Shown here in pieces: positions 16,185 to 24,396 of a stretch of DNA of 64,000 nt. A program made the translations under genes and the position numbers. Under the pieces are notes generated by a model that was given only the letters and a program-made list of their open reading frames with translations, was not told the origin of the DNA and made no database searches. Location: positions 48,863 to 112,862 of the forward strand of contig JAFIEV010000019.1 in NCBI GenBank assembly GCA_020832305.1, written 5' to 3'. The first letter of the stretch is position 1; every line of letters starts with the position of its first letter. This stretch comes from Cyclobacteriaceae bacterium. GTDB lineage: Bacteria; Bacteroidota; Bacteroidia; Cytophagales; Cyclobacteriaceae.

Positions 16185-18824
16185 ATGAAATCAAATTTGA
16201 CAAATTTAAAATATCTCATGTCCAGGTTGAATTTTTATACAATTAAGCTGCTGGCGGGGCTATGCTTTTCTGTCTTGTTTTTAAGCTGTAAAACCGATAA
16301 TCAACTCCAAAGCGGTGAAACGAGTATAAGCTGGAAAGCATCTGATGAAGGCTGGAAAATTGCCGATGTAAGTGTGCGTAAACAAGATGGAAAAAAGGTT
16401 AGCGCAGGAACGCCCTCGGGTATGTACACCTTTCTTTACAGTACAGAAAAACCTTCAGACCAATCAGATACCATTATTTATAACAATAAGGGCGTTAAAT
16501 TCCCTGAAGAGGAATTTATCTACCTTCAGTCTACTTGGAAGCAGGCCTTGGGTCCGGTGCGGATGAATACCGCCGGAGAAGTATTTTCTTTTTTTCCGGA
16601 AAAGATGTCTTTTGAAGGCAAAAAGGCAATATTTACGCATACTACCGGCATGGCAGATATAGAGGCTGTCTGGCAGATTGACGTAAAAACTGAGGGGGCT
16701 TTCGACCTCAGAATCAAATTAACAGCTAAGCAAGCCGGATATTTCAGCATGGCAAGTCCCGACCTTTTCTATACGGATCAGGATGAGCTGGAATGGGCCA
16801 TCGTTCCCGGATATTATCATGGCAGGGAAGTGCACAGCGATTTGGTGCGCAGCCTGGCTTATGGTCAGGGGCTGCCCTCCATTCCCTATGTGTGCCGGGA
16901 GCATACCGTTTCAACGCTGACTTCCATCATGAGCCATACATCAGGCATCAGTTACTCTGTTGTAGCGCATCCGGATTATGGTCGTGACCCATGGAAAACT
17001 GATAAACCAACGCACCTTGATGCCCAGCTTGGCTTTTCGCACAAAAACCGAAGCGGACAACTAACCCCCACGGTCTACTATCCTTTGCTCAATCATGACC
17101 TGGCACAATTGAAGGCAGGGGATACCCTCATTTTTGAATGCAGGTATTACATTGCTGAAAAAAGCTGGTATGATCTGCTGCGACACGCAGCAATGCGCGA
17201 TTATAAAATTGAGGACTTTTTAAGCCTCAAAGAAACCGAGCTTTCCATTTCTCAACGCATTTTAGATTTACTCGATTATTCCCTCGATGATGAAACTTCA
17301 CTGTGGAATGAAATGCGCAGCCAGGGTAAAAATATGGGTGCGCAATCCTATCTGGGAGGGGTGGTAGGCTCTGATAAAGACGCGACCAAAAATTCAGATA
17401 TTGGCGCCATGTGGATGCTGGCAAAGTTTACCGGCAATACCGATCTGAAAAATCGCCGGCTTCCCCTGATCCGAAATTTTAAAATGATGCAGATCGAAGA
17501 TGAGTCGAGTATCATCAGTGGCGCCATTAAGGGCCAGTACTACCTGAGAAAAACGGATCGCTGGGTTGAAGAATGGGGTAATCATACAGAGCCCATTGCT
17601 CTAACCTATTATAATATGCTTGACCTTGGCAACATATTGCTCTTTGAGCCTGATGATCATGAACTGCGAAGTTATCTGGCTTTAGGGGCCGAAAGATTAT
17701 TGAACTGGCAAAATGATGATGGCAGCTGGGCCATGGGCTACCACAAAGATCTCAGCGGAGAGGTATATGAAGACTTGCAGGATTTCAGACCTACTTTTTA
17801 TGGTTTAATCGTGGCATACAAAATATTGAAAGATGAAAAGTATCTCTATGCCGCCATCAAAGGTGCCGACTGGTTGATCGACAAGGGCATACAAAGCGGC
17901 TTTTTTACAGGTGTGTGCGGAGATGTGCGCTTTGTGAATGATTTTGCTACCGCGCAAATTTCCCAAAGTATGCTTGATTTATGGGAATTAACAGGAGATA
18001 ATAAGTACAAAGATGCCGCTATTTTCACCGCGAAAATTTACACTGCTTCTATATATACGCATCCCATCCCCAGCCGAAAAATGAAACTTGTAAATGAAAA
18101 AGAGGTGCCCGATTGGGCCATAGCCCAGGCAGGTTTGGGTTTTGAGCATGGGGGAAACATTGGATCTGCGGTGGGTCATGGACCCATTTTGCTGGCCAGC
18201 CATGCCGGTATGTTCATGCGAATGGCAGCACTCACAGGAGATGATTATTTCGCCATATTGGCCAGAAGCGCTATATGGGGCAGAGATGCCTTTTTACACC
18301 CTGACAATAAAGTAGCATCCTATTACTGGCGTCGTATGAATGCCGGGGCAGGACCTTTTCCGCATCATGCGTGGTGGCAGATCGGATTGCTCACCGATTA
18401 TCTGGTTTCAGAGATCAGTTACCGCAGTAAGGGTGCCATTGATTTTCCGGCTGGTTTTTACACGCCAAAAGTTGGACCGCACAAAACCTATGGTTTTGAA
18501 AGCGGCAAGGTATATGGAAAAACAGCCTCATTGGTGTTGCCTGAAAATTTAATTAAAGGTGCAAGTCCTTATCTTGATTACATGGCTGCAGTGGCTCCGG
18601 ATGAAAACAAAATGTATGTTTTCCTGCTCAATAACAGCGCAGTCAACCGTATGGAAACCTTTTCAATCGAAACGGAATCGATGTTTAAAAATGGAGCCAT
18701 AGAGAAAATCAGGTGTTTAAATGAAAGGGGCGAGGAGGAGGTGCTGAGCATTAAAGATGGCTTGCTAACAGTAGAATTTCCGGCTTTTAGTTTAAAAACT
18801 ATTGAAGTATCAATGCAGCCATAA
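16185..18824 (+). CDS. lipoprotein with predicted (alpha/alpha) barrel (paralogue 3 of 3)
   Basis: An 879-residue protein with lipobox LFLSC. The ATG at 16218 would give a shorter, equally plausible leader. It is co-linear with 578-3064: shared blocks include EPDDHELR, NDDGSWAMGYH, RPTFYGLIVAYKIL, KGADWLIDKG, GVCGD, TAQISQ, YTASIYTHPI and the C-terminal YGFESGKVYGK. The predicted architecture is an N-terminal beta-sandwich (~45-340), a helical barrel (~350-740) and a C-terminal beta domain. The conserved Asp, Trp, Tyr and His residues in these blocks are the natural active-site candidates. I cannot name the reaction. The 12-bp and 11-bp gaps on either side place it between GH106 and the GH30-like enzyme in one operon. 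Confidence 0.75.
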   Translation: MKSNLTNLKYLMSRLNFYTIKLLAGLCFSVLFLSCKTDNQLQSGETSISWKASDEGWKIADVSVRKQDGKKVSAGTPSGMYTFLYSTEKPSDQSDTIIYNNKGVKFPEEEFIYLQSTWKQALGPVRMNTAGEVFSFFPEKMSFEGKKAIFTHTTGMADIEAVWQIDVKTEGAFDLRIKLTAKQAGYFSMASPDLFYTDQDELEWAIVPGYYHGREVHSDLVRSLAYGQGLPSIPYVCREHTVSTLTSIMSHTSGISYSVVAHPDYGRDPWKTDKPTHLDAQLGFSHKNRSGQLTPTVYYPLLNHDLAQLKAGDTLIFECRYYIAEKSWYDLLRHAAMRDYKIEDFLSLKETELSISQRILDLLDYSLDDETSLWNEMRSQGKNMGAQSYLGGVVGSDKDATKNSDIGAMWMLAKFTGNTDLKNRRLPLIRNFKMMQIEDESSIISGAIKGQYYLRKTDRWVEEWGNHTEPIALTYYNMLDLGNILLFEPDDHELRSYLALGAERLLNWQNDDGSWAMGYHKDLSGEVYEDLQDFRPTFYGLIVAYKILKDEKYLYAAIKGADWLIDKGIQSGFFTGVCGDVRFVNDFATAQISQSMLDLWELTGDNKYKDAAIFTAKIYTASIYTHPIPSRKMKLVNEKEVPDWAIAQAGLGFEHGGNIGSAVGHGPILLASHAGMFMRMAALTGDDYFAILARSAIWGRDAFLHPDNKVASYYWRRMNAGAGPFPHHAWWQIGLLTDYLVSEISYRSKGAIDFPAGFYTPKVGPHKTYGFESGKVYGKTASLVLPENLIKGASPYLDYMAAVAPDENKMYVFLLNNSAVNRMETFSIETESMFKNGAIEKIRCLNERGEEEVLSIKDGLLTVEFPAFSLKTIEVSMQP

Positions 18825-18835
18825 ATATTAGCCAA

Positions 18836-20386
18836 ATGGGAATGAAAGGATTTATCAGGATAATTTTTACTTTATTTTTTTGGTTTTTTTGCAGTCATGG
18901 CTTTTCATTGGACTCCATTGCTATTGATGAAAGTGAGGGATCCTCTGGCAAATATGTGCTCATGCCAAATGTCAGGAAGCAAACAATCTGGGGAATTGGT
19001 TTTGAAATTCAGAGTGATGCTATTGGTTCGGGAAATCTTGGGCTTCCCGATAAAAGGATAGCGGTACCTCATGACCTGGTTCAAAGCGAGCGTGATCGCC
19101 TGGCCCGCGATATGCTGAAAGGTTTCAGATACTGTCGTATTGCCGGCGGCCTTTATTGGAGGGGATTGGATGCTGATCAAAAGAATTTACAGCCCAGGTG
19201 GCAGGGGCAATTACAGGAAATCAGACAAATGCTGGATTTGGCAGGCATTGAAGGGGTATCCCTTGAGTACTGGTCCCCGGCACCGTTCTGGAAGGCCAAC
19301 CTCAAATATTTTGGTGATGGCAGGGATGATAAGTATAATACACTTCGTTGTTTTGGGCCAGGTTTTTTACATGACCCTGTTTATGCGGGAGACACAGCAA
19401 GATTTCTAAAAGATTTCGCTGATGCTTGCGTCCGTGACGTTCAAACCCTCGAAAACGCAGGTATAAATGTAAGTATGTGGGGAATGCAGAATGAACCGCA
19501 CGTTTCAACCACCTATTCATCATGCAAATATTTTAAACCTGAAAATTATGTTAAAGCCTATACAGCAACGGCATCTGCCATCCGGAGCTATGATTCTTCA
19601 ATATTGCTTATCAGCGATACAGAAATAAATGGCTTTCCCTCCATGATAGCCACCGGTATGAACGACCCCGAAACGGCCAGGCTGGTAGATGCTTATGTGG
19701 TACATACAATTGGCTGGGATTCTGAAAAGGTTATACCGGTACATATGCGAATCAGAGAAGAATTGCCCTACCGGCAGTGGTTTCAAAATGAGTACGAATA
19801 TTTACAAGGTGGTACCAGTCCTGAACGCTGCCTGAATACAGTGCAGCACATTATGAATTCCTTTCAGCTGGCTGAAAATCCGACATGGTTTTGGCTTCAT
19901 GCATTAAAACCATACCAAAATGAAGAGGCCAGAGGTTATTCACTTGGTTTATGGAAGTCAATGATAGAAAAAAGTACCATTGAATTAAAGCCTGACGATC
20001 CTTTGGCAGACAAATTAAATTCACTCAAAGAAGGCCATTGGATATACAATGATTTCAATTGGAATGCAGTAGGCAGTTTCGTCAAACATATGCCGTGGGA
20101 TTGTGTGGCTCTTGGTGTTATCGAAGAACAGTATAATGGCGATGCCCGCATTTTTGCTTATATGAAGCCAAATGGAAAAAGAGTAATTGTGGTTTCTAAC
20201 CGATCCGGTAAACCATATACTTTTCAAATCCAAACGCAGCTTCAAAATGCTCAATGGCAAGGCTACCGGTATTCTCCATTCGAAAGGGGGGAAGATTGCC
20301 TGGGCCTTAGACTTGGCAAGAAAACAGGCAGTGAACTGACCACATTATTGCCTCACCTGACCTGGGAATTCTGGGTAGAGCAGTGA
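18836..20386 (+). CDS. GH30-like secreted glycoside hydrolase
   Basis: A 516-residue protein with a signal peptide (~1-24, hydrophobic stretch rich in Phe). It has a clan GH-A style TIM barrel: WGIGFEIQSD near the N-terminus, a probable acid/base Glu220 in WGMQNEPH, and a probable nucleophile Glu319 in FQNEYEYL, 99 residues downstream. The C-terminal ~100 residues form a beta domain with NRSGKPYTF, as in GH30. GH30 members are retaining beta-glycosidases or endo-xylanase-type enzymes; the substrate here is unknown. The family call rests on motif spacing and domain order, so another clan A family such as GH39 or GH5 is possible. A 211-bp gap follows before the next gene. Confidence 0.65.
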   Translation: MGMKGFIRIIFTLFFWFFCSHGFSLDSIAIDESEGSSGKYVLMPNVRKQTIWGIGFEIQSDAIGSGNLGLPDKRIAVPHDLVQSERDRLARDMLKGFRYCRIAGGLYWRGLDADQKNLQPRWQGQLQEIRQMLDLAGIEGVSLEYWSPAPFWKANLKYFGDGRDDKYNTLRCFGPGFLHDPVYAGDTARFLKDFADACVRDVQTLENAGINVSMWGMQNEPHVSTTYSSCKYFKPENYVKAYTATASAIRSYDSSILLISDTEINGFPSMIATGMNDPETARLVDAYVVHTIGWDSEKVIPVHMRIREELPYRQWFQNEYEYLQGGTSPERCLNTVQHIMNSFQLAENPTWFWLHALKPYQNEEARGYSLGLWKSMIEKSTIELKPDDPLADKLNSLKEGHWIYNDFNWNAVGSFVKHMPWDCVALGVIEEQYNGDARIFAYMKPNGKRVIVVSNRSGKPYTFQIQTQLQNAQWQGYRYSPFERGEDCLGLRLGKKTGSELTTLLPHLTWEFWVEQ

Positions 20387-20597
20387 TTATTTGATATTTT
20401 GTATTACACTTTCAATAACTATTGGAACATGATACCTTGTAAGATTTTAACACATAAAACAACTCAAATATGTACGCATGTAATTCATCATAATTTCGAT
20501 ACACTTTGGTCTTGATGTACAATAGTTAAGATTGTATAGCAACAGCATGGCTTCAATATAAATGATCTTCAATTTTCATTTCTGATTTTTTGCAATT

Positions 20598-22982
20598 ATG
20601 AAAAAGTTTAATCTCTTATCTCTCTTATCAATATCGGTTCTGCTTTCATGCAATCCGGCCATTAAACCATCAGAAATGATTAACCCTTCTCTAACCCTGT
20701 GGTACGACAAACCAGCAAGTGAATGGACAGAGACGCTGCCCCTGGGAAACGGCAGAATTGGGGCCATGGTTTATGGAGGAACTGAAAATGAAACCATACA
20801 GTTTAATGAAGAAACCTTATGGACCGGTCAACCCCATGATTATGCAAACGAAGGAGCTCACCATTATCTGGAAGCACTCCGTCGCTTGCTTTGGGATGGA
20901 AAACAGGCCGAAGCGCATGAACTGGGAAATAAACATTTTATGTCACAGCCATTTGGTCAGCTAAGCTACCAGCCTTTTGGGAATATATTGCTGAATTTCT
21001 CTGGTCATGGAGATGTGAATGCCTACCAGCGTCAGCTCGATTTGGAGAAGGCCATTACCACGGTTAATTATGAAGCCAATGGTATACAGTTTAAACGTGA
21101 GATATTTGCTTCAGAACCTGGTCAGGCATTGCTTATTCGACTTGAATCTTCTTCCAAAGGATCGATCAACTTTACTGCCGGCCTCAATTCCCCCCATTCC
21201 AGCTACGAGGTGTCGGTGATTGGAAACCAGATCATTCTCAAAGGGAAAGCCAATAATTATCACGAAGCACTGGGCCGTGACGGTAAACCTTATCCTGACA
21301 GCAAAATTACTTTTGAAGCCAGATTGAAAGTAGAAATACATGGTGGAGAAATGGTGCAAGCCGGAAATTCTATTGAAGTGACCAATGCCAATCATGCAAC
21401 ACTTTTTCTGGTGGCGGCCACCAGTTTTGTGGATTTTAATGATATAAGCGCTGATCCGGCTCAACGCTGCAACCAGTATTTGGAAAATCTGGAAGGTAAA
21501 ACCTGGAAGGCACTCAAGGAAGAACATATTGCAGATTATCAGAATTTGTTTAACCGCGTAGCCATCGATTTGGGCAGTAATGAAATTTCCAAACGTACCA
21601 CTAAACAGCGACTGATTACTTTTTATGAAGATGAAGACCCAAGCCTTGTCTCCTTATTGTTCCAATATGGCAGATATTTACTCATTTCTTCATCTCGCCC
21701 CGGGACACAACCAGCCAATCTGCAGGGAATCTGGAACGACAGACTGGATCCACCCTGGGATAGTAAATATACCATCAACATCAATACGGAAATGAATTAC
21801 TGGTTAGCGGAAATGACCAATCTTTCAGAATGTGCTGAACCACTTTATTCAATGGTAGAAGATCTGGCAATAACCGGTCAAAAGGTTGCAAAAGAACACT
21901 ATAATCTTCAAGGATGGGTTACCCATCACAATACTGACCTGTGGCGGGGAGCAGCGCCCATCAATCATGCCAATCATGGCATCTGGCCAACAGGCGGAGC
22001 ATGGTTGAGTCAGCATTTATGGTGGCATTACCAATACACAGGGGATCAGGAATTTTTAAAAAAACGTGCCTGGCCTGTTTTAAAGGAAGCTGCCCGTTTT
22101 TTCTCCGGATATCTCATACAGCATCCCAACAATACAGATTGGCTGGTAAGTGGCCCCAGCAATAGTCCCGAACTGGGAGGGTTGGTCATGGGACCAACCA
22201 TGGACCACCAAATCATCAGGGATTTATTTAAGAATACGATTGAAGCGGCTGAAACACTGGGCGAAGAAGACGATTTAACCATTGGGTTAAAGGAAAAACT
22301 GAATAAAATTGCGCCCAACCAAATCGGTAAGCATGGTCAGTTGCAAGAATGGCTTGCTGATGTAGATGACCCCAATGAAAAGCATCGGCATGTTTCACAT
22401 TTGTGGGGGCTCCACCCTGGCAATGAAATTCATCCTCGAATAACGCCGGAGCTTGCTCAGGCATGCAAGGTCACACTTTCTCATCGGGGTGATGGGGGAA
22501 CCGGCTGGGCCCGGGCCTGGAAAATTAATTTCTGGGCACGATTGCTTGATGGTGACCATGCCTTTTTGTTATTGAAAAACCTCATGGTGCCTTCAAAAAG
22601 TGAAGAAGTCAACTACCAGGATAAGGGAGGCTTATATTACAATTTATTTGACGCTCATCCTCCCTTTCAAATTGATGGTAATTTTGGTGTTACGTCTGGT
22701 ATTGCAGAAATGATTTTGCAGTCTCATTTAAGAGATGAAAATGGAGACTTTTACCAGGATATACTTCCGGCTTTGCCATCTAAATTAGCAGAAGGAAAAA
22801 TTCAAGGATTGAAAAGTCGTGGCGGTTTTGAATTTGACATTACCTGGAAGAACGGAAAACTTACTTCATTGAAAGTAAAATCAATGCTGGGAAATAAACT
22901 AAACATCAGATATCTCGACAATATAATATCCAGGGAAACAAGTGCGGGCGAGATCATTACTTTTAAGGAAGGCAGTATTTGA
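20598..22982 (+). CDS. GH95 alpha-L-fucosidase/alpha-L-galactosidase, lipoprotein
   Basis: A 794-residue lipoprotein (VLLSC, Cys18) with an unmistakable GH95 layout: PLGNGRIGAMVYGG and FNEETLWTG in the N-terminal beta domain, SSRPGTQPANLQGIWND at the start of the (alpha/alpha)6 barrel, NINTEMNYW, QEWLADVDDP, HRHVSHLWGLHPG and FQIDGNFG. By analogy with the characterised bifidobacterial enzyme, the two Asn of the N-x-N motif, the Glu of QEW and the Asp of IDGNFG form the inverting catalytic site. GH95 enzymes release alpha-1,2-linked L-fucose or, in some members, L-galactose. A 211-bp gap upstream suggests possible extra promoter activity, but I see no clear -7 box. Confidence 0.95.
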   Translation: MKKFNLLSLLSISVLLSCNPAIKPSEMINPSLTLWYDKPASEWTETLPLGNGRIGAMVYGGTENETIQFNEETLWTGQPHDYANEGAHHYLEALRRLLWDGKQAEAHELGNKHFMSQPFGQLSYQPFGNILLNFSGHGDVNAYQRQLDLEKAITTVNYEANGIQFKREIFASEPGQALLIRLESSSKGSINFTAGLNSPHSSYEVSVIGNQIILKGKANNYHEALGRDGKPYPDSKITFEARLKVEIHGGEMVQAGNSIEVTNANHATLFLVAATSFVDFNDISADPAQRCNQYLENLEGKTWKALKEEHIADYQNLFNRVAIDLGSNEISKRTTKQRLITFYEDEDPSLVSLLFQYGRYLLISSSRPGTQPANLQGIWNDRLDPPWDSKYTININTEMNYWLAEMTNLSECAEPLYSMVEDLAITGQKVAKEHYNLQGWVTHHNTDLWRGAAPINHANHGIWPTGGAWLSQHLWWHYQYTGDQEFLKKRAWPVLKEAARFFSGYLIQHPNNTDWLVSGPSNSPELGGLVMGPTMDHQIIRDLFKNTIEAAETLGEEDDLTIGLKEKLNKIAPNQIGKHGQLQEWLADVDDPNEKHRHVSHLWGLHPGNEIHPRITPELAQACKVTLSHRGDGGTGWARAWKINFWARLLDGDHAFLLLKNLMVPSKSEEVNYQDKGGLYYNLFDAHPPFQIDGNFGVTSGIAEMILQSHLRDENGDFYQDILPALPSKLAEGKIQGLKSRGGFEFDITWKNGKLTSLKVKSMLGNKLNIRYLDNIISRETSAGEIITFKEGSI

Positions 22983-23001
22983 TTTATCTAATTGTGAAGT
23001 A

Positions 23002-24075
23002 ATGAAAGTAAAACTAATCTTTTTTGCAGGGCTAATGGTTTTTATATCATGTTCCCGGCAACGACCCATCTCAGAGCATGGTGGCCTTGATCTCAATTCT
23101 ATGATGGGTCTGGTACCGCAATCAGCAAAATTTATCAATGACACATCCTTTATCTGGTGTGGTACAATGGTTAAATCTCATGTCGATCAGAAGTATCATA
23201 TGTTTTATTCTCGCTGGCCCAGAGAATATGGTTTCGCAGCCTGGGTAACCAGTTCGGAGGTGGCTCATGCGGTTTCCAATTCTCCTTTCGGCCCATTCGA
23301 ACATAAAGATGTGGCACTGCCGCATCGCGGATCAGATCATTGGGATGGCATGTACACCCACAATCCGACCGTTCATTTTTTTAACGGAAAATATTATATA
23401 TACTATACCGGTAATTTTGGGGATGGGAAAATTACCAGTCCAAAATTAAACTGGACACACCGCAATAATCAGCGTATCGGTGTAGCCATTGCAGAAGATC
23501 CCAATGGACCCTGGCAAAGATTTGATCATCCCATAATCGACGTCAGCGAAGATTCGACTGCAAATGATGCGCAGATGGTCGCCAATCCTTCTGTTACCCA
23601 AATGCCCGACGGCCGTTTCCTGATGGTCTACAAGGCAGTAGCAAAACAGAGGCCACAGCCCTTTGGAGGACCCGTTGTACATTTGACCGCCATTGCCGAT
23701 AAGCCCGAAGGACCCTTCGTAAAACAAAATAAGCCCATTTTTACCGCTGAAGATGTTGATTTTCCGGCAGAAGATCCTTATGTATGGTATCAGGATAATA
23801 CATATTATGCCATTGTGAAAGACATGAATGGCGCTTTTACCAACACTGGCCGCAGTATGGTACTATTTTATTCGCTTGACGGACTGGACTGGAAACTGGC
23901 CAAACATCCGCTGGTTTCCGATTTAAATATTAAATGGGTCGATGGAACCACCCAAAAACTGGAAGCTTTGGAAAGACCACAACTCTTCTTCGAAAACGGA
24001 AAACTGGTTGCCTTGCTGTGCGCGGTAAACGAGACACTAGAACACTCGTACAATGTGCAGATACCGCTGAAATAG
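23002..24075 (+). CDS. GH43-like five-bladed beta-propeller glycosidase, lipoprotein
   Basis: The ATG at 23002 is preferred over the one at 22942 because it avoids a 41-bp overlap with GH95 and starts a good lipoprotein signal (VFISC, Cys17). The result is a 357-residue protein with propeller-blade repeats: KYHMFYSRWP, THNPTVHFFNGKYYIYYTG, NPSVTQMPDGRFLMVYK, AEDPYVWYQDNTYYAIVKD. Acidic residues in the blade starts and in AEDPYVW are likely catalytic, as in GH43/GH117-type enzymes. Bases 23201-23762 are ~97% identical to 26874-27435 in the truncated paralogue. It is predicted to be an exo-acting glycosidase at the cell surface; substrate is unknown. Confidence 0.75.
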   Translation: MKVKLIFFAGLMVFISCSRQRPISEHGGLDLNSMMGLVPQSAKFINDTSFIWCGTMVKSHVDQKYHMFYSRWPREYGFAAWVTSSEVAHAVSNSPFGPFEHKDVALPHRGSDHWDGMYTHNPTVHFFNGKYYIYYTGNFGDGKITSPKLNWTHRNNQRIGVAIAEDPNGPWQRFDHPIIDVSEDSTANDAQMVANPSVTQMPDGRFLMVYKAVAKQRPQPFGGPVVHLTAIADKPEGPFVKQNKPIFTAEDVDFPAEDPYVWYQDNTYYAIVKDMNGAFTNTGRSMVLFYSLDGLDWKLAKHPLVSDLNIKWVDGTTQKLEALERPQLFFENGKLVALLCAVNETLEHSYNVQIPLK

Positions 24076-24102
24076 ATTCAGAAACAATACATTGTTAAAA
24101 TA

Positions 24103-24390
24103 ATGAAACTACTTTCTATTTTAATTTTTGCCATCCTAATTAGCTGTCTCGGTATAAATCAGGCACAAATAGAATATTTAAAACAGAGCAATTTCCGACT
24201 TGCTCAAATCTGGTCAGACACCAATGGTGCTCCAATCAATGCACACGGAGGAGGAATTCTTTATAACAATGGCATTTATTATTAATGCGGAAAGCATAAA
24301 ATTGAAGGTCTTTACGAGCGATGGATAGAAAAAGTAAAAAAAGTTTTGAACAATAGAATAACTATAGCTACAACATTAATATCTCATTAA
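24103..24390 (+). pseudogene. remnant of a GH43-like propeller gene with in-frame stop
   Basis: The first 60 codons encode a signal peptide and then QIWSDTNGAPINAHGGG..NNGIYY, matching the start of the intact GH43-like protein at 31268-32299 (QLWQDSKGNPINAHGGA..HEGIYY). A TAA at 24283-24285 replaces the Trp of YYWHG. Reading on in the same frame gives CGKHKIEGL, matching HGTHKIPGL in the intact copy, before homology is lost and a stop appears at 24388-24390. This shows a nonsense change plus loss of the remaining ~280 codons. The remnant lies 7 bp before the next GH31 gene. It is unlikely to make an active enzyme. Confidence 0.8.
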
Positions 24391-24396
24391 CTAACC

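Noticed and set aside
22942..23001. Upstream ATG of the GH43-like gene overlapping GH95
   Set aside because: It would bury the lipoprotein signal behind 20 residues; the ATG at 23002 gives a typical lipobox position.
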